64,000 nt of DNA from Acinetobacter sp. ANC 4910 (GTDB lineage: Bacteria > Pseudomonadota > Gammaproteobacteria > Pseudomonadales > Moraxellaceae). Numbering within the stretch: position 1 is the stretch's first letter; the number at the start of each line of letters is the position of its first letter. The DNA lies in the NCBI RefSeq assembly GCF_004331035.1, contig NZ_SJNT01000001.1, positions 248,034-312,033 of the forward strand, read 5' to 3'. Both the position numbers and the translations under genes were made by a program. The notes below the pieces were generated by a model. It was not told where the DNA came from. It saw nothing but the letters and a program-made list of their open reading frames with translations, and did not search any database. Shown here one piece after another: positions 26,123 through 33,600 of the stretch.

Positions 26123-26401
26123 ATGAACAATCCTGACAATAATGCAAAACCACCTTCAACCCCTGCCACTGTGATTCCAATCAATTCACACCCCTCTCGC
26201 CAAAAGCAGTCTGATCCACTTTATGCATCAAGAACACTGCCTGATGGTCGTGTAATTCATGGTGCAGCAGCATTTAACAACTTGGTAAAAGAACAAGGTG
26301 GGCCAACTCAAATGATTACCACTATTGCTAAAAATGCAGCCGAAGTTGCTCTTGGTGATTTCATTGAGAAGGCTACTACTCCTGACCAAAAATCAGGTTA
26401 A
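26123..26401 (+). CDS. Small hypothetical protein, 92 residues
   Basis: Not recognised. A strong AGGAG ribosome site stands 7 bases before ATG 26123. The N-terminal 40 residues are Pro/Asn/Ser-rich and probably disordered; the C-terminal half (about residues 41-85) looks folded: LPDGRVIHGAAAFNNLVKEQ followed by a helix. No membrane segment. Composition differs from the AT-rich neighbours (more Ala, Gly, Pro), suggesting another origin. A perfect hairpin precedes it and a 500-bp structured non-coding stretch follows. Confidence 0.6.
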   Translation: MNNPDNNAKPPSTPATVIPINSHPSRQKQSDPLYASRTLPDGRVIHGAAAFNNLVKEQGGPTQMITTIAKNAAEVALGDFIEKATTPDQKSG

Positions 26402-26912
26402 TACCTTTCGATACTTAATTTTATTACTATTTTTCTAATGGTATTTTTCCATACAGGAATAGCGAAAATTAAGTTGTAGCATGATCCCCTCAAAAGGGTG
26501 CTAATTGAAAACATTGATCAGTTTTAGTTTCTTTATCATTCATTGAATGAACACTATTTATGATCAATATACATACTGGAACACTTACAATGCATGCCAT
26601 TAAACACGCATGTATACGTTCCTAAAGCACAAAGGACCTCTCGAATTTAGATTCAAAGGTAATACTGTGCTTTAATGTCATCTATAATTTCTGTGCTTGA
26701 CATAGGAATCGAATACAGATGATTTGAATACAGAGCAAGTAACTAGCATGTCCCACTATATACATGTGAAAGCGGTTCTAACCCTATACTCGGCACTGCA
26801 ATTATGCTTTTAACGCTTGCAAGTACGCCATTAGTGAAGCAACGCAATTTGAAGCTTTGTGAACACTAAAAATAGCTGAGAAGTGTAAAACTCATCAGCT
26901 TATTACACAGAA
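26402..26912. other. Gene-free stretch with several inverted repeats
   Basis: No coding frame of note on either strand. Visible symmetry: ACTTAATTTT (26413-26422) with AAAATTAAGT (26465-26474); AAAGCACA (26624-26631) with TGTGCTTT (26666-26673); and AGCTGA near 26874 with TCAGCT near 26895. A direct repeat GAATACAGA occurs at about 26711 and 26725. The region may carry a structured RNA or be decayed DNA; the sequence alone does not decide. Confidence 0.4.
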
Positions 26913-27121
26913 GGTTTATAGCTTAGGTGCTATTTACTAATACAAGAGGTTTATAGCTGAGTAGCTATTTACCAATAACAAAGGTTTGTAGCTTAATTGC
27001 TATTCACCAATAACATAAGTTTATAGCTTAACTGCTATTCACTAATAAAATAGGTTTATAGCTTAACTGCTATTCACCAACAAAACTGGTTTATAGCTTA
27101 ATTGCTGTAAACCAGTTTCCT
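26913..27121. repeat. 35-bp tandem repeat array, five full copies plus a partial
   Basis: Units start at 26913, 26948, 26983, 27018, 27053 and (partial) 27088, with an exact period of 35 bp. The core is GGTTTATAGCTTAACTGCTA followed by TTCACCAATAACAAA-like text. Each unit contains a small inverted repeat (ATAGC...GCTAT). Copies differ by a few substitutions and have no unique spacers, so this is not a CRISPR array. Confidence 0.9.
27084..27117 (-). terminator. Terminator hairpin at the edge of the repeat array
   Basis: The last, partial repeat unit has become one arm of a long hairpin: AACTGGTTTATAGC (27084-27097) and GCTGTAAACCAGTT (27104-27117) pair over 14 bp with one T-G wobble around TTAATT. 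On the minus strand it is followed by TTTTG and lies just after the stop of the TonB-like gene, so it probably ends that transcript. Confidence 0.6.
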
Positions 27122-27123
27122 AT

Positions 27124-27845
27124 TTAAATTATCGGATCTGATTCACATTTTTTAAAGATCGTTATCTGATCCTGATGATTAATAAAATCAGATAGCCATA
27201 TTTTCTTTTTAGATCTAACTTCCGTGCTTTTAATTGCATCAATAGCAAAATATCCATAAAGATTCGGTGGATCTATAACCTGAGCATAAGATTCTATTTT
27301 TCCTTCTTTAGAGCTGAACTTAACGTTGTACTTTCCCATTATTTGATTGGTGTTGTCCGTAGACTCATACTCTCTAATATTTGAAGGTTTTTTCAAATAT
27401 ACAAAATCCATCTCATTAAAAGCATCATCAAAAGTTTTATACTTTTCCTGAGCCGCAAAGTGTGCTGATTCAACTTCCCACTTACATTGATAATAAGTGC
27501 CTTCTTCGTAATACGGGTTCTCAAACTCAAAAGGTTGCACAGCTATAATAGGCATAGCTACACCATTTTCATAATAAGGCTTCATTTTTGCGTGAAACGT
27601 GGCATATCTAACTGCAATATCAGCTTTTTTATTACCCGTACTTTTAGTTATCTCTGCAAATTCAACATTACCTTGAGCATCAGTTTTGATCTTTATTGCG
27701 CCTTTAAATACCTTAAGACGTTTGCCGTAAATGGTACGATTAAATTGAACTTGCGGTGCTCTCTCCCATCCAACGGCGTTGTTTTTTTCTCAGCAGCGTG
27801 CGTACAAGAAATCGACAGTGCTACAAGCAAAAAAATATACTTCAA
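27124..27845 (-). pseudogene. TonB-C-like secreted protein, frameshifted
   Basis: The open frame 27124-27585 encodes only the C-terminal 153 residues. The same frame continues upstream of its first ATG (AVRYATFHAKM) through NRTIYGKRLKVFKGAIKIKT and DAQGNVEFAEITKSTGNKKA, the pattern of a TonB C-terminal-like domain, back to an A7 run (27782-27788). Across that run the frame changes: a TTG start at 27845 after GGGGG opens KYIFLLVALSISCTHAAEK, a lipoprotein-like signal peptide, in the other frame. Eight A residues instead of seven would join both parts into one protein of about 240 residues. It is either a pseudogene, a phase-variable tract, or a sequencing slip. Confidence 0.75.
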
Positions 27846-27885
27846 GTTACCCCCTAAATATTCGACAGTTATACTTTAATCAACA

Positions 27886-28215
27886 TCAATACTTAACTCT
27901 TAGATTCTTTAAGTCTTTTCTTACGCCAAACAATGCTAGTAATGACAATATCCAACTGGCTGCAAAAACCTGTGCCACAAATAAAGCTGTGAAATCAAAT
28001 GCTTTACTTATTGCATTAGGTTTACCTTGAAAGGTATCAAGCACATTAGAGTGTATGTCATACATTAAAAAGAACATCCCACTAGCCATAAATAAAACAT
28101 AGCAACAAACTCTAATTATCTCGTATTTTTTTTCTTTCTTCCTAATTTCAGAAACATGTGACCCTTTATCAAGCACTACTTTGTTTGGTTGTTCCGTCTG
28201 ATTTTCATCAAGCAT
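27886..28215 (-). CDS. Small membrane protein, 109 residues
   Basis: Not recognised. A polar N-terminus of about 33 residues is followed by two hydrophobic helices, about residues 34-54 (VCCYVLFMASGMFFLMYDI) and 72-97 (FTALFVAQVFAASWILSLLA), and a basic tail, giving a two-pass inner-membrane protein. It lies between the TonB-like pseudogene and another small membrane protein on the same strand, so the three may be one unit. Confidence 0.55.
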   Translation of the reverse strand: MLDENQTEQPNKVVLDKGSHVSEIRKKEKKYEIIRVCCYVLFMASGMFFLMYDIHSNVLDTFQGKPNAISKAFDFTALFVAQVFAASWILSLLALFGVRKDLKNLRVKY

Positions 28216-28275
28216 TCTATTAGAGCTTAATCTTGGAAAAGGTATAAAACAAGCCCGTGGTAAAGATCATCAAGC

Positions 28276-28500
28276 TTAAATAGCTAACAATCCCCCCCAC
28301 TTTGCGTACCATGCAAAATAGGTTACTAGAGTCTGATTCGTTGTATAACCGTCAAAATTACCTATATGAGCTATGTCGAGCCTAATTTTCACAGCCATGA
28401 AGAAATTCACTAGGAATACAATTATGCAAGCAATAAAGATACTTCTCATAGAAGTGTAATATTTTATCTTTCCGTCAATTACAATTGTTTCAAACTTCAT
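28276..28500 (-). CDS. Small membrane protein, 74 residues
   Basis: Not recognised. One clear membrane helix (SIFIACIIVFLVNFFMAV, about residues 19-36) and a hydrophobic C-terminus. ATG 28500 has AAAGAG five bases upstream. The IS3-family relic begins about 30 bp upstream of the start, so its promoter region may have been altered by that insertion. Confidence 0.5.
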   Translation of the reverse strand: MKFETIVIDGKIKYYTSMRSIFIACIIVFLVNFFMAVKIRLDIAHIGNFDGYTTNQTLVTYFAWYAKWGGLLAI

Positions 28501-28530
28501 GTGTACTCTTTAAAAACTTGAATGGTTTTG

Positions 28531-28641
28531 TTCTAAAATTCAAAACGCAGACATGGTTCTAATGGTCAACGTTCTCCATTAGAGTATGAAAAAGCCCATT
28601 TCAATCGGGCTATGTGTGTCTAAATTTTTGGTGGCTATTCA
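28531..28641 (+). mobile_element. 3' end of an IS3-family element (relic)
   Basis: One frame reads NSKRRHGSNGQRSPLEYEKA (28537-28596) and continues HFNRAMCV to a stop at 28621-28623. This is the conserved C-terminus of an IS3-family OrfB integrase (xNSKRRHxSxGxxSPxEYE). A TAA at 28534-28536 interrupts it where a Tyr codon would be expected, and nothing of OrfB is found further upstream. After the stop, TAAATTTTTGGTGGCTATTCA (21 bases, ending 28641) fits the right inverted repeat of such elements (TGAATAGCCACC... on the other strand). The rest of the IS is deleted. Confidence 0.8.
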
Positions 28642-29780
28642 AACAGCGAAACTATGGAAGGTTTGAGCTACTTATTCGCAATCTAAATGATGTTTTTGGA
28701 GGTGGATGGGCATCTTTTAGAGTTTGGAGAACAGATGTAGATGAAGGTGAAGATGCACCAGTAATGGGGCCTGAAAATGATGACAATACAGACTATGAAA
28801 CTTCAAAAGGTCATAAAGGTGGATATCAAGGTGTACGAGTAGAAGGAGAGTTTTGGAAGGATGAATGGATTCATCATCAAAGAAAAAGTATACGTGTTCG
28901 TAGAGATCAAAACGATACATTACCAAATTTCGTTGTAGAAACTGATGGGACAAGAATGAATGCTGCTTCATTAAACAATGAAGATATAGGTCGTTGGCTA
29001 TGGTTTCGTTCTGGTGTTGTTAATGAATTGCTTAGTTATAGAGGTTTTTTTCTTGAATGGTATACGGCAGAAACTGGAGCTATTCATTCGACCTCTGGAT
29101 ATAGAATACATTTTGGAGTGAACTCGTCCGATTTCATTACTGTATATGCTTATGATATAGCCCGTTTAGAAGCATGGGAGCAACATGTTTGGGCTGGCCA
29201 TAACACAGCCCCAGATGGAAAGGTTTCTTCTGAATTACTGATGTCACAGGTTAAGGCAAAACCTGCTTCTACACACGCTGCTGAAACTATGCTATTTGAA
29301 TGTACCAAGTTGTTAGAAGCAGGGTTCCATAATGAATATGGAATTAAGTTATTTTCACAAGATATAAGTGATACAAACTTTTTTAAGGATATCTCTCGTT
29401 TTTCGAGTAAGGATCAGACATCATTATTAAGATTAGCAAAGGAAGTTATCCGTTTTTTCTCTGAGCGTTTGAATAAGGAGCAACTCCGTAAGCTTTCAAC
29501 GCATAAAGATAAAGAGAAGCTAGGTTCAAATAAACTTCTTGAAAGTATCTTAGCTGATAAGGTTGGAAACGATAAAGCTCGTGAGATTTTTGGAGTGATT
29601 GCTGGAGTCTATGATATGCGAAATGGTGATGCACATCAGACGAGTTCTAAGATTGGAGATGCTTTGAAGCTAGCTGGAATTGATGAAAATAGGTCTTATC
29701 TTAGACAAGGTGAACAACTTATTTCAAATTTTGGCCAGTCTATTTGGTGGATCGGTAAGTTGTTATTTGGGGAATCATAG
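28614..29780 (+). CDS. HEPN-like gene, 5'-truncated at an IS3-family end
   Basis: The 388-codon frame opens at GTG 28614, but its first nine codons lie in the IS3 relic that ends at 28641, so the native 5' end is missing and the gene is probably not functional. The remaining protein starts RNYGRFELLIRNLNDVFGGG. The C-terminal part is helical and contains MRNGDAHQ (near residue 340), an R-N-x-x-A-H form of the Rx4-6H motif used by HEPN ribonucleases of toxin and abortive-infection systems. The N-terminal half (about residues 40-200) is beta-rich and not recognised. No ribosome site is evident at the GTG. A terminator follows at 29861. Confidence 0.6.
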   Translation: MCLNFWWLFKQRNYGRFELLIRNLNDVFGGGWASFRVWRTDVDEGEDAPVMGPENDDNTDYETSKGHKGGYQGVRVEGEFWKDEWIHHQRKSIRVRRDQNDTLPNFVVETDGTRMNAASLNNEDIGRWLWFRSGVVNELLSYRGFFLEWYTAETGAIHSTSGYRIHFGVNSSDFITVYAYDIARLEAWEQHVWAGHNTAPDGKVSSELLMSQVKAKPASTHAAETMLFECTKLLEAGFHNEYGIKLFSQDISDTNFFKDISRFSSKDQTSLLRLAKEVIRFFSERLNKEQLRKLSTHKDKEKLGSNKLLESILADKVGNDKAREIFGVIAGVYDMRNGDAHQTSSKIGDALKLAGIDENRSYLRQGEQLISNFGQSIWWIGKLLFGES

Positions 29781-29860
29781 TATTAATCTATGAAATAGCC
29801 GACGATGATTTTTTATGGTCATATTCTTCCTTACTACACATCTGAAATATAGACAATAAA

Positions 29861-29887
29861 AAAGCCAGACATCCTCTCTGGCTTTCT
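29861..29887 (+). terminator. Rho-independent terminator
   Basis: AAAGCCAGA (29861-29869), seven-base loop, TCTGGCTTT (29877-29885), preceded by an A run and followed by TC. It serves the truncated HEPN-like gene; the A/T flanks would let it work on the other strand too. Confidence 0.7.
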
Positions 29888-29964
29888 CGTATGAACTATA
29901 TAGGTATGGCCCATCTCCCTGTCTTTACTTGCATTCAACTCTCTTTATATTAATTAATATAAAA

Positions 29965-30348
29965 TTATGGCGCTGTAAGTGATGGAGGATTATTAACTGT
30001 TACTTCTGCATCAATATTAAATTGACTTAATAAATTTTTCTGTTTTTCAACTGATAAAAGCTCGCAGTTACAAGGATTATTAATTTGGGTAAAGTTATAA
30101 TTATATTTTTCGGCATATTTTACAATATTAGCGAATAAAGCCTCAAAAGCATTAAGAGCTGTATCATGCATTTCTGATGATAGAGGTGATTGACTTATAT
30201 CTACAATAATATCTGTTGGTAATTCTTGTGGCATCCCAGTCCATGCACTAAATTGACCACTATCGGCTTTCTTAATTTCAGTCATAATAGCGAATGGCTG
30301 ATTTTTTGCGGTAGTTAAATAAAAGTGGAATTCTTGCAATGGGATCAT
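29965..30348 (-). CDS. Hypothetical protein next to the transposon end
   Basis: 127 residues, not recognised. The ribosome site is strong (AGGAG, six bases before ATG 30348). The N-terminus looks beta-rich (LQEFHFYLTTAKNQPFAIMT), the middle helical, with CNCEL (about residue 92-96) and a Pro-rich end. No signal peptide. Its promoter must lie within or beside the end-like array at 30384-30518, so it may be expressed from, or controlled by, the transposon end. Confidence 0.6.
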   Translation of the reverse strand: MIPLQEFHFYLTTAKNQPFAIMTEIKKADSGQFSAWTGMPQELPTDIIVDISQSPLSSEMHDTALNAFEALFANIVKYAEKYNYNFTQINNPCNCELLSVEKQKNLLSQFNIDAEVTVNNPPSLTAP

Positions 30349-30383
30349 ATTTTACTCCTTCTTGAAAACACATTTTCAGAAAT

Positions 30384-30518
30384 TGACATAGGTTGTGTCG
30401 TGTTATCCCAAAAATGACATAGGTTGCGTCACTGTTTATTGTCATTATATGTCGCAAGAATTTATAAGTTTTTGAATTTATGTATTCGATAATGACAAAG
30501 GATGAGTCGTGTGACGCA
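30384..30518. repeat. Transposon-end-like array 2, probable right boundary
   Basis: Four sites: TGACATAGGTTGTGTCG (30384-30400), TGACATAGGTTGCGTCA (30415-30431), TGTCATTATATGTCG (30440-30454) and TGACAAAGGATGAGTCG (30493-30509). Starts are 31, 25 and 53 bp apart, exactly as at 18948-19073. Similarity to the first block ends at about 30516 (TGACG), and the adhesin terminator begins at 30518. A 3' end at TGACGCA (30512-30518) would give the usual terminal TG...CA of Tn7-type elements, but the exact tip cannot be fixed. Confidence 0.6.
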
Positions 30519-30547
30519 AAAAATCCCGCCTTGATGGCGGGATTTTT
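30518..30547 (-). terminator. Terminator downstream of the adhesin gene (distal)
   Basis: ATCCCGCC (30523-30530) and GGCGGGAT (30536-30543) form an 8-bp stem flanked by A and T runs, a strong intrinsic terminator in either direction. It is the first recognisable chromosomal feature right of the end-like array. Confidence 0.85.
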
Positions 30548-30591
30548 ACATTAGATAGTTCTAACTTTAATGATTCAAACTCAATAAAGAA

Positions 30592-30617
30592 AACCTCCCC
30601 GATAAATCGGAGAGGTT
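30592..30617 (-). terminator. Terminator downstream of the adhesin gene (proximal)
   Basis: AACCTC-C-CCGAT (30592-30603) pairs with ATCGG-A-GAGGTT (30606-30617); on the minus strand the stem is followed by TTTTCTTT. It lies 42 bp after the adhesin stop, so the adhesin transcript has two terminators in tandem. Confidence 0.75.
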
Positions 30618-30658
30618 CATTATGTAATTTAAGTCAATCTAGATAAATTACTGATCAA

Positions 30659-33600
30659 TTACAGGACGATCACCCCCATTCCATTCACAATGTCATTATC
30701 AACAAACACCGTGTTTGCACCGATTGTGTATTGCGTCATCGTTACACCATTAATGGTAGATTCTGCACCTTTAATCGCGCCAATCATTTGTACCTGATCA
30801 TGCGAATCCCCAAAAATTTGTAGTGTAGAAGTTCCAGTAACTTCTAGAACATCAGCGGCAGTCAACGTTAATTTCGAACCTTCTGCACCATTACCCAAAT
30901 CGATACGTTCGATATTGGTAATGTTATTCGATGTGGTTAAATCTAAATCTATGCCATCCAATAGTGTTAAAGTATCTGTACCTGCACCGCCATCAATAGA
31001 AACAAAGCCCGTACCTGAAATGATCATCACGTCATTACCATTACCCGCATTGAAAGTATCCGCACCATTGCCATCAATTAACAGGTCATTACCGTCACCA
31101 CCATTTAAGGTGTCGTTCCCTGCACCACCACGGAGTAAGTCATTTCCAGAACTACCATTTAGCGTATCATCACCATCGTAGCCATAAAGACGCTCATGAA
31201 TGGTGCCTGATGCACTATTGTTTAATGTATCGTTTGCTGAAGTTCCTTGAATAATATCGGGATTTCCTCCAGACCCTAACAAGTTCTGGAGTACCTGAGC
31301 ATTCAGTAACGATGAGAAGCTGTCTGAATCTGTTGCACCATAACTATCTTTTGCAGTCACACTGAAACTACCCAAAGCGCTAACATCTAAGCCCGTAACC
31401 AAACTGAGTAAATTTACATCGGAATTGAGTTGAATAGTGGCTAACAATTCATTCACTGCTAGATTATCAATGTTTCCACCATCTAGCGCAGTGATCGTTA
31501 TGGTAGACGTTGCACCAACAACCCCCAACACACCCGATGTATTGTTAATATGAATTTCGAGTCCCAAATCTGCTGCTAATTGAGCAGAAGCAGAGAAGCT
31601 CAAGCTTCCTAAATTTACCGTGAGTAGACCATTAAATTTTACTTCTACTGAACGCAAGTTTTGGTTTTGATCGACTGCAATAAAAGCCTGTTGATTCAAG
31701 TCAATAATACCAAGTGCATCTACACCAATTAAGCCCAGTAAAGTTGCATCAGTAGCCTGTGCAATCGGTGCTACATTCGGTTGTGCCGAGGTAGATGGTG
31801 AAGTTGAGTCAAACGTGATATTGGTTGAAGCAGTATCACCATCATTATCCACAATCACAACATCGAAGGATGAGGAACCATTTAAATCCGTTGAGGTCGT
31901 TGCCTGATCAACCAAGAGATTTCCATTTTTGAGTAAATTCGAAATAATCTCTTGCTGAGTAGTATAGCTACCGACTAAATCTACATTGCTAAATGTAATG
32001 TGCTGATCAGAAGTTGTCGTTGGTGTTGCAGCCGAAAGCGTACCCGCAGTACTGATATAAAGAATTGTATTGGTGCCATCAAAGACAAAGTATAAATAAT
32101 TTGCCAAGTTTCCAATACTTGTACCCTTCGCCAATTCACCGACCAATAAGCCACGTAAATCCAGAATATCTCCACCACCCGCAACAGGTTGTTTAGAAAA
32201 ATCAGTAATGGTATCTACGGCTGGTGTTACAACAGTGCCCTGATCCCCTTTCTCCCAAAGGAAGGTGTCATTGCCCGAACCACCCGTAAGTGTGTCATTT
32301 CCTGTACCACCACTTAAAATGTCGTTACCAGCACCACCACTTAAAGTATCGTTACCCGCCCCACCGCGAAGTAAATCATTCCCTTGGTTACCCGTTAAAT
32401 TATCATTTCCAGCATAGCCATATAACCGATCATCACCATTAGTACCGTTGAGCGTATTTATACCGCTTGTGCCCTCTACCACACCTGCTGGGTCGTTACT
32501 CGGATCTAATAGGCTTACACCAAGCAAATCGGTATAAGAGGTAGTTGATGTCACGGGTTGACTATCTGTTGCAGAAATAGAAATTGTCGGTGCTAGACCT
32601 AGTGATACTAGATCTATACCATATTGATGAACGTAAACCGTTGCTAAAAATTCATTCAATTTAAAGTTATCAATTGGCCCACCATCTAACGATGTAATGG
32701 TGAGTTTAGAATAAGATTGGGTTGTAACTAACAGTAAATTTACAATGTCATTATTTTCTACAACCTTTATTCCAAACTCTGCGGCCATATCAACAGACCA
32801 ATCTAATTTGTAGTAATTTAAGACTCCAATACTAATGGCAGCACCTGCATTGACTACAACTGATTTAATATCGTTATTTGGATCAACCGCCGTTAAAAGT
32901 TGGTTAGTACCAATCCCGATCAAATCTAAGGCCTCTGCATTTACCAATCCTAACAAACTGGCTGATTTGTTAATGCCAACAATTGGTGCTTGAGCTGCTG
33001 TTGTTATCGCTAATGAGGAATAACTATAATGCCCCGTCAACATATCGACGACCAGAACTTCCCCCGTGCCTTTGTTGATGGTTAACTCATCATTTACAGC
33101 ATTGAAGCTGTAAGTAATTGAACCTGCAGCTCCTAAAGCTGAAACTGAATCTGTTACAGATGAATAGCTTAAGGTATAACCATCGACCGTGACACTTTGT
33201 ACATGACCATGATCTGCGCCATAACTAACGACTAACTCTCCCTCCACAGCAGCAGGCTGTACATCAACACCATATGTAGTACTCGGAGCAGCAATTGGTG
33301 AATCATCTTCAACATTAATGACTAAAGTTGAATTGGTTGTTCCAACAGCATCAGTAGAAGCAATGGTAAAACCAAGACCTAAAATATTCTCAAGTGAAGC
33401 CATTGAGTGGTCTATCGGCTGTTTCAAGCTAAAGGTATAAGCCCCTGAAGTTGAAAGTGTCAGTACCGCGACCTCTTTCCCTCCTGCTGTTCCTGTCAAT
33501 GTATAAACACCTGCTGTAAGTGAACCACTCCAAGTCACCGTCTGGCCTCCAGAAATAATACCTGATGGTCCTGCTACGGCAACTGAAGTTAGAGTACCTA

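Noticed and set aside
26698-26713. TGACATAGGAATCGAA as a further transposon-end site
   Set aside because: It shares nine bases with the end-like sites, but the second half differs and no companion sites occur at the expected 31, 25 or 53 bp spacing.
26913-27121. 35-bp repeats as a CRISPR array
   Set aside because: The units are directly adjacent with no unique spacers and no cas genes are present; it is a plain tandem repeat.
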